64,000 nucleotides of DNA from Cardinalis cardinalis. Its lineage: Eukaryota; Chordata; Aves; Passeriformes; Cardinalidae. Of the stretch, positions 12,859-26,082 are shown piece after piece (the first letter of the stretch is position 1; each line of letters begins with the position of its first letter). Below the pieces are notes generated by a model. It made no database searches. It was not told the DNA's origin and saw only the letters and a list, made by a program, of their open reading frames with translations. The translations under genes and the position numbers were made by a program. Where the stretch lies: the NCBI GenBank assembly GCA_014549065.1, contig JACDOX010000217.1, forward strand, positions 1,046,370 to 1,110,369, written 5' to 3'.

Positions 12859-15579
12859 TACCTCCCTCCTTCCCCCCACCATGCCACAGTGATATTCTCA
12901 CTTCACTGCTCTCAAAAACATCTCAATAAACTGGGAACCCACCTACAACAGCTGCAATTCCTGCNGCCACCAACAAGGCAATGAAGACACAGCACCAGGG
13001 AGATCCTTAATCTGGATTCCCCAAGGGATGTGCATCAAAGAGCTCGCTGTCCCCTCCGAAAACCCTCATCCAGAGGGTGGATGGGGCAGCTGGGAGGTGC
13101 AGGATCACACCCTGCCCTCCCTCACTGGCCATGTTGCTGTTGGCACCAAAACAGAGAGACCTGCAGGGGATGTAAGGAATTGAAATGGAAAAACCAGGAA
13201 ATAAAATGTAAAAAGTGTATTGTGAGCAAGTGATTGAAGGAAGTAGCAGAGCCCTTAACAAATTGGTTATTTGTCTGGTTAGCTGATGCAGAAGTGGAAC
13301 AGGAAATTAATTCAATATGCCCCAGACTTACATTCCACTATTATTTTCNGAGTTTTTTCTTCTTTTTCTTTTTTTCATATACATATATAAGCCCAAAAGT
13401 AAGGTATTTCTGGGCAAGCCAGCATCTGATGCTGATGAGACTTCAATTATAAAGATCTAATAATTATCTGAGCTAGACTACAGACTGGCTTGGAAATGAA
13501 AGAATAAAATAAGACCAATTCAGAAGGAAAGACCCCATTCAGAACCCACCAGCAGGTCTTGATTTGTTGAAAAGTATCCCAAACCAGTAGGTAATAGTCA
13601 CACTCACACTAAACCTTTATGAACAAGTTCCCACTCTCTGTGCCTCACACGATATGGCAGCCTGCCAGTAATTTTGCTTTAAACATGAAAATGGATATCA
13701 AATCCAGCTTTTTAGATAAAATAATGGCCCAGGAGATTGATGGCATTGCTACACTGCACAATGACCATTTAAAACACTTTTGGCTGCAGCTACAAGGCTC
13801 CAGTGACCTCCAGAACTAGAGAAACTCCACGCAGCATTAGGAGAAAATAAAATTAGTGATTCACAATGAAGAAATAAAGTGATTCAGTGCTTTTCCAAGA
13901 GGTACTGGCTGCAGTTAGCACTTCTGCAATGACACCAGTACTCAGGGTCGTGCCTAGAGAAGGAACAAACACTCTGTATTTCCATAAATGAAATGTCTGC
14001 TGCTGAGATGGCACTAAAAACGGTACTGGGGGNTGCCAGGGAACTGAAGTGGAATGGAAATAGGTTTTTCATAATCATTGTGGGGAACATCACTCCCCCA
14101 CCACGTGGTCACGGCACAGGAGTGGGCAGCAAGAGAATGGCAAAAGGCAGAAAAGAGAGACAAAAGGGAATGAAGCTGGAGCATGAATACAGGGGAGAAA
14201 TGAGGAGCTGAGACTAAAGCTGAAGGCAGAGTGGATGGAGCAAGAAATGCCAGAGGAAGACAAAGCAGAGGAGGCACCCCCATCACACCTACAGCTGACT
14301 CACATTTCGGGTTACTTTCATTATTTCTTTGTATTCCGGCAGCATCTGGCATCTGCTGCTGAGATCAGAGCTGTGTTGTGCCAAGTGTGAATCAAGACCT
14401 TTCTGCTCATCAGCTGAAAATCCAAACAGACAAAAGGGAAAACTGAGCAAGGAACAAAACCNTCCTGCCTGGAGTGACCAGGAGCTGCAGCAGCAACAGA
14501 ACCCAAGCAAACACCACTTTGGTCATCCTGGAAGTACACAGAGAACATAATTTATTTTTTTTTGCTACGCCAAGAGCTGATTCTTTCAAGTGGTTTTTAA
14601 AGCTCTCAGGATCCATCTGCCCCTCAGTAAGGGTGGGTCAAATGTTTGGGATTGTCAGGCACNGTCTGCATTTGCTGCTGTAAGCAGCTACAACCCAGCT
14701 GTGCTGCCATCAGGAACCAAGTGGACTCTTCCAAGCATCCAGCACAGTCCACAGACAACATTTAAGCTCATCTGACACCCATCAGACAACAACAATCCTG
14801 GGTCTGAAGCTCCCAGGCTCACCCTTGGACTGCCTGCCTTGCATCCTCCAGGCTCAGTAGTCTCATTTAACATGTGGAGTAAAAAGTTAGGAGAGCATTC
14901 CTCTTGTATTGTGCCAGGGAGCTGTGCAGAATTAATTATTGTGCAAATAGAGCTCTAAATCATTAACAAAAAAATGATTATAGCATCTGCCATCATTACT
15001 TGGCCCATTACTTAAAAAGCTGGATGCAATAAATAGGATGGGGAATGGCTGGTATTACACTGACAGAGCTCGAGAATCCGGGGTATCAGAAAATGAGCCC
15101 TGCCCAGAACAGTTACACTTGGGCTCTGTGAGTACTTTGTAGTCAGACCAATACAGTAAGTCCTTCATCCCCAAGCACTTAAAAAACCCAGCAGATAATC
15201 ATTAAAAGAATGAAAACACTGTGGTATTCCTCCCAGGCCTTTTGTCTGTTCTTCCTGTTCTTTGGAACTTTAATAAACTTACATTTTTACATTTCCCCAT
15301 TAGATTTCTTAGATAAATATATTAACTAAGTCAAAATACCACAGCTTGAAACGGGGATGGCTTTTCTTTATTTGCTTTCTTCCACGCTGGCTGCCAGATC
15401 TGAGAGATGNTCCATCCACCAGTGGCTGCTCTGGTGGGGGTGCAAGTGCTCCCCACTCCTCCCTGCTCTCTCCTGCTGCAGGCACAGCTGAGTCCCACCA
15501 CTCCTCAGTCTCCAGAAGAGGCATTTTCAGCAGAATCCCATTTGCCCCATGGCCTTCTCCATGCCAGCTGGGGATGCCT
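12859..15579. other. Gene-free stretch
   Basis: No exon or transposon was recognised. The 14920-15020 part is AT-rich with a short inverted repeat around 14955-14975. The region near 13340-13390 is a T-rich tract followed by an ATATAC run. Confidence 0.35.
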
Positions 15580-15722
15580 CATCCCTGACAGTGCCCAAGG
15601 CNGGGTTGGATGGGGCTTGGAGCAACCTGGGATGGTGGAAGGTGTCCTTGCCTGTGACAGGGNGTGGCACTGGATGCCCTTTAAGGTCCCTTCCAACCCA
15701 AACTTTTCTGTGCCTCTAGAAT
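15580..15722 (+). repeat. CR1 LINE 3'-end fragment
   Basis: The fragment begins abruptly at 'catccctgacagtgcccaag' and runs through 'gggcttggagcaacctggga' and 'gtggaaggtgtccttgcc' to 'ttaaggtcccttccaaccca'. The terminal repeat is degraded. About 143 bp remain, strongly 5'-truncated. Confidence 0.9.
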
Positions 15723-18700
15723 NTCCAGTGGCAGCTGTAGAGTGCAAAGTCAGGCTTGGAAGGCACCTTCCAAAGAGAACCTCTTTGTGTTGCCCACACA
15801 TTGACCAAGCAGAGCATCCTGCAGCAAGCAGTTTTATTGCTATCAGAACTGAGCACTCAGAAGTTTATCATCCATCCTGGAAACACGTGCANGTCTCAGG
15901 CTTTGGCAGAACTCTGATGTGAAGCCTATCTGGAATGGCCATGTGCTGGAGCAAGGGGCCATCAGGAGCTGTCCCCCTCGCTGGCAGAGGATGACACGGG
16001 CAGCTCAACCCTGGCCACTGCTGCAGGACCAGGGGCTAGCTCTGCAGCACACACAGATCAGGTCCAGCAGGATAATCCAGAGCTCCAGCACACACACTCT
16101 GGGTTTACAGCCGAAATGTGACAAAGGACTCACTCACCCAAGGCAAATTCCCAACTGCAACCCAGGGCTCCACGGCTGGAAGGGACTTCACTGACTGACA
16201 CCTTTGGGCCATGAAGTTAGAGAAATTTTTCTCTTTAAATGAAATACACTGTCTTTTACTTTCAGCCTAAATTTCTCAGTGTCATGGTTAGCAGTACAGG
16301 CAGCATCCCCAGCAGGGTCTACCAGATGCTCCGCAGAGGCATTCTTAACACNTCTCTCTGCCAATTCCCACCTGACACACACAACTTTGCTTCATGACTA
16401 ACTAACCAACACCCTCTTATTAAACATTTCTTGTTTGAATCCCCTCCTCAATTAGCTCTTCCTCTCAGAGCTTTTCTCCAGCCCCACGCCCTCGCTGTGG
16501 CCACGTTATCCTTTCCCTTCTTGCCTGATCAGAGGTTCTGTGCTGGCTCCTCTCCAACTCTGCTCTTCAATGCAATCATTTCACTTAAGAGCCTGGCAAG
16601 CTGGTTTGTTTTTTTTTTTTTTTCATGTCTGTTTTACACAATTTCAAAGCAATGGAAAAAAAAAAAAGGCATATTTTCCAGTATGATGAATAACAATCTT
16701 ACACTGCAGCAGCTCAGCTCACCCATGAATAGGGCACTTTTTTGAAATAATGAACAGAATAGCTGGTATGGTAAAACAGTGCACAGTGGAGGTCTGTTGA
16801 AAGGAGAGAGAATGGAAGTGCAACTTTCTCACCTGCCTCTGAAGAAAGGTGCCAAAGGAGTCACAATGGATCAGAAAGAACGAACTTCTCTTAAAGTCTC
16901 ATAGATTTTGATACAGAGGTGCAAATAAATTAAATCTCCTACCTCTGACTCTAAACATTTATCTTCACTACAGGGAAAAAAAAAAAAAGGAAAACTAAGG
17001 GCAAATGCAGTATAACATCCAAACACGAGCAGGCAGTGCACTGTTAGCCTGCACTACTGGATACACTGGTCATCTCCAGGGATCCNTCCTCAAAACCAGC
17101 AAAAATAAGGACTAACAGAGGCCACCTTTGTGCTAATTAAACTGTTTTCCAGAAAATGACCAGACCTCCCTGCAACTGCAAAGCTCAGAGAAACTCATTT
17201 CTGAGGTACCACTGGGACAACACGGGCCAAGCTCACGGGTGCCATCACAGGTCCCTGTGGCCAAGCTGGGCACGGCCACCCCTTGCCCAGTGCCACCAGT
17301 CCTGAGCTGTGAGTCAGCTCCCCCAGCAGCACTCCTCTTCCTACCGCTGGCAGAGCCATTAAAAAGGTTTTTTCCTGCGGTTAGTTTATATGCTGCAGCT
17401 CATTAACATCTCCTAATACCAGAACTTGAGGCTAATTAGGCATGGCAATCCTGAGGAACATATTCTCTGTTCATCTTCCCAAAGCAGGATGCTCCTTGGC
17501 GGCCCAGCTGTAGCTCCACATGCTACCATGAGGGTATCACCCTGGAAATAAAAATACTCCAGGATCCCACACATTACACAGCAGGGATCCCATACTTGTT
17601 AGTTGATGGCACAATTTACAGGCTGTTTTGCTTAAAAATTGGAAGCATCTCTGTCATCAAGGCAGATTCCTGCTCAGCAGCCTCAGGGAATTTCCCCAAT
17701 AGTTATCAATACACCATGGCTTTCACAATAAAAACTACTGACTCGAAAACAAAGAGACAAAGTGATTAGAAAACTTAGGAGACTTAAACAAAGAGCATTT
17801 GACAGAACAATGCTAGTGGGAATCTTCCCCCTATGGCTACAAATGCACAGGAACAAACAGGCTGAGGGCTCTGAGACAGGCTTCATGCACATGGAATACT
17901 CCTAGGAGCAGGCTGTCCATGCACACATCACCTAGGAGTAACAAATACTGCAGCAACACATACCCAAGGAACACCAACAGACGTGCAACGGGAGCTATGC
18001 TCAACACCAACCCCTTCTTGGAGNACAGGAGCTCCTGAAACCTGGCTTCCTACATGTCTTCTGGACCACAAAAATGCTGACCAAAGCTTGTCCAGAANTG
18101 GGACATTTTAAAGCTCCCTTTGCCCACTGGATATCCGTGTTGTAGTTTTTTCTCAGGTGCAAACTGGGGTTTTCTTCTGCCTGCTTTCAAAGATCATCCC
18201 TCCCAATGCTTTAGGTCTGCTAAAAATTACTCTGAGGGTTTACCAGTTGTGAATGAAGAAGGCACTGGCTAAACCTGTCTGGTCTCTAAACTCCCTCAGA
18301 TTTCCTTTCAGCATCTGCATTTTATACCNAAAACCTGCAAAACTGAAAAAGCAACCTTTGAATAACTAAAGCAAAAGGTCCATATAGTTACTGTATTTTC
18401 CTCCTCAAGGACCCNATGATTGGTCACAGAATCCTTCCCGTGGTCCATCACTGGAGTATGGGAACCTCTGAGGAATAAAAATGCAACTACAGACGGCAGG
18501 AAGGATGTTTTCATGCCTTTCTGCTCTTGTAAAAACATCACAGCATCTTTACAGATGATGAGAAGAGCCAAGGGAGGAGCTGTGTCCATGGGCAAGGATA
18601 CAGCATGCAACCAAGAGAGCAGAGCAAGAGTGATGGAACAGCAGCATCCCCCTCTGAATCACCTGCAGCAATTCCTCAGTTGTGGGGTTTTTTCCTTCTC

Positions 18701-20085
18701 CTTTTTAAATCCTTCTTCTGGGAACTGAGTGGGAACACTGGAAGCATGAGCCAAATTCACCGCCCGANGCAGCAGACCTGCCTTCAGCTGCCCTCTTATT
18801 TGCATTTTTCGAATGGATTAATTTAGAAAAGCTTTTACAAACCTGGCCCACAAATTACCAGTTGGAAACAGGAAAAAATCCTGGACAGAGATGAAGAGAC
18901 CACCTAAACCCTAATTTAAAGGCTGTCTACACCCAAACTTTCCCTCACTAGACACCTGAATATAAAAATGTTTATCTTTATCCACTCTTCTTCTGGAATC
19001 ATTTCCCATCACCAACGTGCCACTCCAGCCAACTACAGAGCTTCATGTGGGGACAATGTGCCCAAAACTCCAGGAGGAAAAAGAAAACAAGGATTTTCAT
19101 TTTGGGCCAGCTCAATCCAAACTGGAATTTTGTTTGCTCTGAGCCGTCCAAGCCATTGGCGTGTCGGAGTCCAGCGAAGCGTTAACCCGTTTCACTAAGC
19201 AAGCATCGCATCCACCCTCTGGGCACAAAAGCTTTGGGTTTGGCACCAAAATGAGGGCTGCAGCTCCAAAGCCTGGCTCTCCACACAGCCCAGGAGCTGT
19301 GGAGTGGGTCCTCACAGCTCCCCAGGCTGGCCAGCCCGCTCCCAAGGAGAACCAGCNCTTCCAAAGGAGCAGAAAAAGCAAGGCAGGCTGGCATCTGCAG
19401 AGGTGCCAGGGTTTTGTTTGCCTGCGAGCAAACCTGGCAGCGCGGGCCAAGCTCACCCCTGCGCTCCGTGTTGGGGCGGCTGATCCCTGGCAAGGAGGTG
19501 TGCCTGGAGCGTAAGCCANGGAAAACAGAGCGGGAATTTCACGGCGATCCGGGGTTAATATCGGTTCCCTGTGCCCAAGGAGGAGCTGTGCGAGCGGCGC
19601 TGTTTTGTTGCCGTGCTCTCACAGGGGATTAGCTCTTGGCAGAGCGGTGCTGCCGGCAGGAGACTCCACCATCCGAGCTGTTCCTGGCACTGAGCTGGCT
19701 TGGCTGGAGCTGCTCCTGACTCCTAGCAGAAGTAGGGTTTCTAAAATCATTTCTGAATCCTTTTCATGGTCTCAGCAATGGCCAGCAGCGCTCGTGTCCC
19801 ACCATCCTCCCTGCCAGGCACAAAGCTCAGAGCAGCGTCCTGCTCCGTGGTGAGGGCTCATTAACACAGAATTAGTGCCCATCAGGACAGGGATCCTCCT
19901 TTGTCTCTTCTGGCCAGATGTNCACTCACTAGCCCAGACCACAGGGAAGAGCTGTGGCCATGAAATGTCACCCACCTGGGACAGCACTCACTCTTATTCC
20001 ACCACCAGTGTCCCNAACAAAGCCCATCAGAGAGCTCTGCTTCCACAGATTTTAAAACAGATTAGATGATTATTTCCTTATGGTT
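15723..20085. other. Gene-free stretch with a few GC-richer pockets
   Basis: No coding exon or transposon was recognised over 4.4 kb. The 19430-19640 part is CpG-richer than its neighbours. Homopolymer runs occur at 16609-16623 (T), about 16655-16668 (A) and about 16975-16988 (A). Confidence 0.35.
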
Positions 20086-20230
20086 GATTCCCCATCCTTG
20101 GACATGTTCAAAGCCAGGNTGGATGGGGCTCTGAGTAACCTGGTCTAGTGGAAAGTGTCTCTNCCAGCAGGGGTTTGAAACTGGATGGTCTTTAAGGTTC
20201 CTTCCAACCCAAACCATTCTGTGATTCTAA
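20086..20230 (+). repeat. CR1 LINE 3'-end fragment
   Basis: The fragment runs from 'gattccccatccttggacat' through 'aagccaggntggatggggct', 'gtaacctggtctagtggaaa' and 'tggtctttaaggttccttcc' to 'aaaccattctgtgattc'. The end of the terminal repeat is intact. It is a short copy of about 145 bp. Confidence 0.92.
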
Positions 20231-21390
20231 CACAGCCACTGAAGCTGTCTCTGCAGAAAAAGGCACCTTCGAGGGACACACCCCAGGGACAGGGCTCCGT
20301 GCTGCCATCTGCAATCTCACACTTGGGGCAGCACTGCCAGGGCTTTAACTGAGCAGGCATTCCTCTCCATCTCCACTTTGAACAACATTGTGCTGTTCCA
20401 GTATTGTACCAGTGAACTCACAGTGACCCTGTCAAATAAATATTTTTCCTGAGTAACACTGTTTTAAATATATTCATTTAGTATCCTTATTTGAAAACAC
20501 TGGACAAATTAAACGACTGTGAAATTTGACTTTCCAGTATTTTGTGTTCAGATAAACTCCTACAGCACCCTCATCCATGGCAGCAAGCCCATATTTCCAA
20601 GTAACTACAGTTTTAAAAAGCCAACTATGTTTTCCAGTATCTATGCATTAATCATCCCTGCCAGTTCAAGAATTATTCTTGAGTTCAAAGGAAAAAGTAC
20701 AAGGAAAAGGAATGTGTGTGGAGCTCCCCTCCACAAAATCTGCAGCCAAACCATCCTGTATCCCTGCCCTTACCANGCACCCCATCCCCAACCAGGGACC
20801 CCCCACAGGATCTATGAGGTTTCCCCATCACTTCCATCAAGACTGGAGTGTAAGAAGTGTTCCTGTCTGACAAAGGCAACGCTGAGGCTGCTGAAAACAC
20901 CGCTGAGAGAAGTCCTGTGCTCCCAAAGAAGTCACGTTAATTGAATGTGGCTTCAAAATATTTCAGATTCTCAGCAAGGATTTGGTAGCAGAGGAGAACA
21001 CGCTGTGACCGACCGTATTTCTANCACAGTATGAAAAGCAGTTTCAGTACACGCTGCCAAAAAGCGCCAAACAGGCTAAAATATGCTTGTCCACAGAGAA
21101 GGGGAAACTTCCAAAGGCAGGAGCAGAGAGGAGGGAACAGGTCAGGCTGAGGGGCAGTGTGGGGCTGCCCAACATTCCTGGTGTTTCAACAGGCAATGGG
21201 GGGAAACATCAATTGCAGAGTGCCCAGTGCACGCCCCTGGTTTTATTGGATTTTCCTTTGCTCTCGTATTTTGAGAAAGGTTAAATATGTCAAACATTAG
21301 TCTACAAAACCTCTCACACAAATCCTCTTACTCACATGATCTTTCTAAACAGCCCCAATCTCTTCAACTACGCAGACATGGCTACAAGCT
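20231..21390. other. Gene-free single-copy stretch
   Basis: No gene or transposon was recognised. A 15-bp perfect inverted repeat (caagaat-t-attcttg) lies at 20667-20681. It is short enough to be chance. Confidence 0.35.
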
Positions 21391-21652
21391 GTGACTATTG
21401 ATAGGACAAGAGTGAATGGCTTTGAGCTCAAAGAGGGAAGGTTTAGATGGGATATTGGGAAGAAATTCTTCCCTATGAGGGAGGTGAGGCCCTGGCACAG
21501 ATTGTTCAGAAAAGCTGTGGCTGCCCCATTCCTGGAAGTGACCAAGGCCAGCTTGGACAGAGCTTGGAGCAATCTGGTCTAGTGGAAGGAGGGGTGGAAA
21601 TGGTCTTAAAGGTCCCTTCCAACCCAACCATTCTTTAATTGTGTGATTCTAT
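21391..21652 (+). repeat. CR1 LINE 3'-end fragment
   Basis: This is a fairly complete 3' segment. It begins 'attgataggacaagagtgaa', then shows 'gaaggtttagatgggatatt', 'gaagaaattcttccctatga', 'aggccctggcacagattgtt' and 'ggcttgg/agcttggagcaa' type blocks. It ends in 'aaaggtcccttccaaccc' and an 'attgtgtgattctatt' remnant of the 8-bp repeat. Confidence 0.93.
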
Positions 21653-22510
21653 TCCAGCCATCACCTCCCAAGAACCACCTGATCTGCAGAGTGAGGGGTA
21701 ACCTCCCCAGCACACACTCACTGGGACGCTCTGAGCACCCTCATTACAGCATTATCATATTTTCCATATTTTCTCACCCATTCTCCCTATGGTCTCACGC
21801 CTTGCTTGCTCCTTTGTGACTGGCTGCACACTGAGATGATGTCCTCATGGACCTTATTAAGTGGACCCTCGGGTCTTTTTCCCCAGTGGTTCCAGTTCAT
21901 TGAAAGCACAGCAATGTGTGCAAGGAGCTGGGAATGCTCCTTCCTGGGCACCCAGCCTTGGGTTTGGTAGTGGTGGCTTTCATCTGACTGTGGGATCTTC
22001 CTTAATTTCAGCTCTGCCTCCTTCTGCACTGGGCTGTCTCCCACCAGAGTCCCTCATGGAATCCCTCATGGCCTCAGTGCCACCAACTCCCTGTCCGCCC
22101 CTTTTTATTGATTAANATACTCAGACACACAGTCATGATGCAGATACTTACAGCAGTCTAGTATGCACCTATTCCCTCACAAAAAGCTGATGCTTGACTT
22201 GTTTTCTGTTCTCATCCAAGCAAGACACTTGCTTAAACAGAGGCTCTTTGAAAATCACAAAGGCTGATTCTTAGAGATCTACCACTTTGCTGGTTTGTGG
22301 GTTTTGTTTTGCTTTTATCTGATCTTTGTCATGNAGGTATCTTTAACAGTGCTTTTTCGGTGTAGTACTCAGATGAGGCACACAACTGTTCTCCATTCCT
22401 TTTTCCTTAAAAAAAAACTCCAAGCAGGTGAATCTTGTGTATAGAGCCAGGCAGGCAAGACTCTGGTTAACTGCNTGTACTGAAGACAGAAAATCCAAGA
22501 AAAGGAAATG
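21653..22510. other. Gene-free single-copy stretch
   Basis: No gene or transposon was recognised in this interval. Confidence 0.35.
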
Positions 22511-22592
22511 TCATAGAAACATGGCATTCATTGTCTGGCTTAAAAANGGAGCNTGAAGATGATCTAGTTCCAGCCCCCATATCAGCATGACC
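22511..22592 (-). repeat. Degenerate CR1 fragment (tentative)
   Basis: The sequence 'tcatagaaacatggcattca' followed by 'gaagatgatctagttccagc' resembles the reverse complement of a CR1 tail. Similarity fades after 22592. The call rests on these two blocks only. Confidence 0.45.
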
Positions 22593-23535
22593 CTGAAATT
22601 CAGCAGAGCAAAGTGGATTCTCCAACAGAGCTCCTGCACATCCATGTGCATGTGTCCAAAGGAGGATCCACATGGGTGGCAAAGGACAGAGAGAGCCACA
22701 CCATCAGCACCCTGAGAGCAACTGCCAAGGCCACAAAATGCAGAAAAACCTAAAGATCTCTTACTTTTTTAAACTGCAGTCCATTATTTTAAAGATTTAG
22801 CACANTTCTGCGTGTGTTTCTAGAGAAGGTTTATGAACATGCCATGGTCTCCAGAGGTTTCTGCGGCCCAGGAGCACTACACCAGCACCTCAGCAGGGAA
22901 CATGCTGAGCCATGGAGCTGCCATGCTCCCTTGTACCTGTCACTGCTCATCACTGCCCACGTCCCACTTGCTCCTCTCCAGCACGGCCATCAGGAAGCAG
23001 CTGAGCTGGGCAAGGCATTAACTGGGTCTAGGCTGGGGAAAATGCTGACACAGAACCTGCACGTCCTGTCCCCTCTGTCTCCAGCCTCACTCTGTTAACC
23101 CCAGAGGCCATCCAGCACACAGNCACTCCCCACAGCTCTGCCACCCANGGGTTTTCTTTCATTTTTCCCACATCTTCCCACAAATCCTCTTCCGCCGCAT
23201 CCTCATCCTTCCCATTTCACCGCAGGTTTTACCAGCCCACCTCCTGCCTCCACAGNTTCCATTTTCTGGAGATCAACACCTTTGGTTTCACCAATTTCCA
23301 GCTGTTTTACCTGCCCATGAGCAGTGCCAGCCTGCTCTCCCTGGCACCTCCCAACCNATCCCATCACGGCCAGCAAAGCAACACCAAAGACGAGAAAGAG
23401 CCGGAAACGCCCTGGTGCTAAGATCCACTTAATAAGTTGTCAGCCAGGTCCTGTGTATCTATTCTTGCNGGCATAAAGATCTCTGTCAGCAGTCAAAACA
23501 CGGATTTACACCCCCAGCACAATTCTGAGCAGCAT
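22593..23535. other. Gene-free single-copy stretch
   Basis: A C/T-rich part at 23130-23350 gives proline-rich chance frames. Nothing else could be recognised. Confidence 0.35.
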
Positions 23536-24060
23536 TTAAAGATTTTTAACGACCATCCCTTTGTCCCAGGGAGTTAAGCGCTGATCGAATGTCACAACGT
23601 GACACATGAATGCACAACAAGACGGAGCTTTGACAGGCAGCAACATTGTAATATGATAATTCCTCTTTGTCCCTTAATCGCCTCTGTTTTTTGCAGACTT
23701 GATTCACTTACCAACATGTGATCAATCACTGCCTTTTTCAGTGAGATAATTTTTTGCCCTCTATCTAAATGGCTCCTGTCAAAGGGAATCCAGTGCTAAA
23801 TTAAAGCTGATATGCCTGTCTCTGCCCTTTTGTTTGTAGACTTCTTCTCGCACACAATTGATTTTAAATAGATTTTTTTAATGGGTTCCAACACTGAGTA
23901 TATGTATTTTTAAAAACCTGTCTCCTTGAAATTAACACATTTAAAAATGGTCTGGAGAATATAATTTAATGGAGAGGAATAAATACCAGANTACGTGATG
24001 GCACGTGTAACAACTTCCCACTAGAGTAAGTTGCCTATTTAGATCTTCCCACATGCTCTA
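23536..24060. promoter_or_regulatory. Candidate conserved non-coding element
   Basis: This repeat-free, AT-rich block contains isolated CpGs, a TGTGATCAATCA-type motif, a TTGACAGG motif and several TTAATT/AATTGATT cores. Its texture resembles developmental enhancers that are conserved among amniotes. That is an inference from composition only, since no alignment was available. It contains no coding frame. Confidence 0.28.
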
Positions 24061-24885
24061 TTTAAAATGGGAAGAAGAACAATCTTAAGATTTGTGACAA
24101 TAACAAGAAAGAGGATGGTGTCATTTAAGATGAAAGGAAGCAATGCCGAGATCACCACTTGTTCTGAGTCTCAAAGAACTCCCTCCTTAGCTGAAGGCCA
24201 CTGCAGAACTCCTCAGACATCTCTCACTGGTGTTTGCAAACCCAGATGAGCATCTCCCTAACAGCAGGTGAGAGGTCTCTAGTGGAACAAGCACCAAGGA
24301 AAAGAGAATCTACCCTTGGGTATAAACAGAGGGGTGCTTTTGCAGCTCTCAGGTGACCATCACATGTGCCCCAAACAACTCTGCACCACCCAGGGTCAAA
24401 GTGNCTGCATCTGCCCAAGCCCCTCCAATCAGAGCCATATACATGCCAACCACCCAAACCCTCTGCCCTGCTGTCCGCTCTTCCCTCAGCTTCCTCAAGC
24501 ACATCCATACCGCATTTGAAACCTCCAAATTTCACATTCTGTCCCTTCCCTCCAGCTCCTCTTTCCCACACTGGCCTCTTCCGAGTTGGGTCTTCCACAC
24601 TTTGCCCCAGTGCACCACCTCAGCCTGGCCCTCCAGAAGCCAAGAGCACATCACCNGTGGATCCAAGAAAAGCAGCAATCTGCTCTGTGGCTGTTGTGGC
24701 TTCTGCACCCCATGGCTACCTGGCAAGGAATCCTCAGGAATCCCCAGGTGCATCCTCATCCTCCCAGCCCAGCCTGTGCAGCACCTCCCAGCTGCTGCCC
24801 TTCCTCACCACTGCAAATGAAATCTGCACTAATGAAATGGGTGATTTCAAAGCTTGGTAAGATGACGCTTATTTAATTCACTGAT
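24061..24885. other. Gene-free single-copy stretch, C-rich
   Basis: C- and CA-rich sequence at 24360-24800 produces three overlapping long frames on the plus strand and others on the minus strand. No frame has domain-like composition, so I treat all of them as chance. Confidence 0.35.
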
Positions 24886-25045
24886 TGAATGACAGTAAAT
24901 TTTTGGCCGTGACGTGCATTATAAATTATTCTACGCAGTTTCAGCACTTGTCCTGGTTATGCACATAAGGCACTAAAGATTTTGCCAAGATATCTAATAG
25001 ACACATCATAATTAGCCCTATAATATATTAAAAAAAAAAACACCT
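24886..25045. promoter_or_regulatory. Candidate conserved non-coding element
   Basis: This AT-rich segment contains 'gattgaatgacagtaaat' (a TGACAG core of the TALE-homeodomain type), a GTGACGTGCA CRE-like motif at 24909-24918 and a TATAAATTATT stretch. No repeat signature is present. The regulatory role is inferred from motif density only. Confidence 0.25.
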
Positions 25046-25943
25046 CCTTTGATGTACATTTTTTCTTCTATTTTTGAGATAAGCACCTCAAAAAAACGCT
25101 GGATTCACAGCTCTTTCAAAGATGGGACAGAAGGAAAAAAACACAAATAAATGTTTTCATCTTATAGTTCTATCATGTTTTTCCTTCCTTTTCCTGTGCA
25201 TAGGAAAAAGTGAAANAAAACAGCTCTGCAACAGAGGCATNACCCCTGGGTGAGGGCAAGCAGCATTCCAGCGACGACACATCCATCCACAAAGGGCAGT
25301 GGGAGCCAAGGCATTACAAACATACCCATAAATGAGTCTGGGGGAGGACTGGTTCCAGAAAAAAAACCAAACAACTCAACAACAAAAAAAGCTCATTTTT
25401 CAAAACGTGTTATTACGGCACAAAACATATTTTAAGGTATTTTCAGCAAGGCACCGAATCCCCCCAGTATCNGCTTTGTGCCTCTTGGCAGCTCAAGAAT
25501 GCCAGGGCGCCCCATCCTCGGGGTGCCAGAACCAATCAGTTGCCAAGAGACACAAAACTGATATCACTGGTGAGTAAAGCTGTCTTTGGGAACGTAGGAA
25601 ACAGCCATCGACCTCATGTTCGGGGTTTGACTTAGTCAGCAAGACGTCAAGGAAGAAAAATTAACCTTTTGTTATAAGGTTTAAAGCTGACCGCTCGTAT
25701 CCACCTCCGAGGGAGAATCAGCCTGCCTGAGGCAGAAGCACACTCGTGTCTGGCGCTGCTCTGCATTCAAACAATGTGGTTTGGGGGGTTTAATGCTTTT
25801 TTTTGTTTTGTGAGGAAAAACATAAAAAAATCCTGAGAGCTGNGGCGCTCGGGGAGGGGGGAGGCTCTGACTTGGGGCATCTGGGCAGGTGAAGCATCTT
25901 CTGAGGAAACCCAAATGCTGGAGCTGGACCTCCCCATGAGCAC
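25046..25943. other. Gene-free single-copy stretch
   Basis: No exon or transposon was recognised. A T-rich/G-rich simple sequence lies at 25785-25830. Confidence 0.35.
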
Positions 25944-26082
25944 TCAGAGAATTCCAGAATGGTTTGGTTGGAAGGGACNTGAAAGCTCATCTAATTCCAG
26001 CCCCTGCCATGGGCAGNGACACCTTCCNCTAGACCAGGCTCCTTCAAGCCCCATCTATCCTCAGCTTAGACACTTCAGGTGT
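25944..26082 (-). repeat. CR1 LINE 3'-end fragment
   Basis: On the plus strand, 'attccagaatggtttggttg', 'gaagggacntgaaagctcat', 'cccctgccatgggcagngac' and 'ctagaccaggctcc' give the reverse complement of a CR1 tail. It breaks down after about 140 bp. Confidence 0.88.

Noticed and set aside
16160..16195. Possible CR1 tail (ggctggaagggacttcac)
   Set aside because: A match of under 20 bp with no neighbouring CR1 blocks.
20667..20681. 15-bp palindrome caagaat-t-attcttg
   Set aside because: Too short to exceed expectation in 64 kb of AT-rich DNA.
24224..24876. Three overlapping C-rich plus-strand frames and a minus-strand frame of 124 codons
   Set aside because: Proline/serine/histidine-rich chance products of CA/CCT-rich sequence, with no splice-bounded exon or domain.
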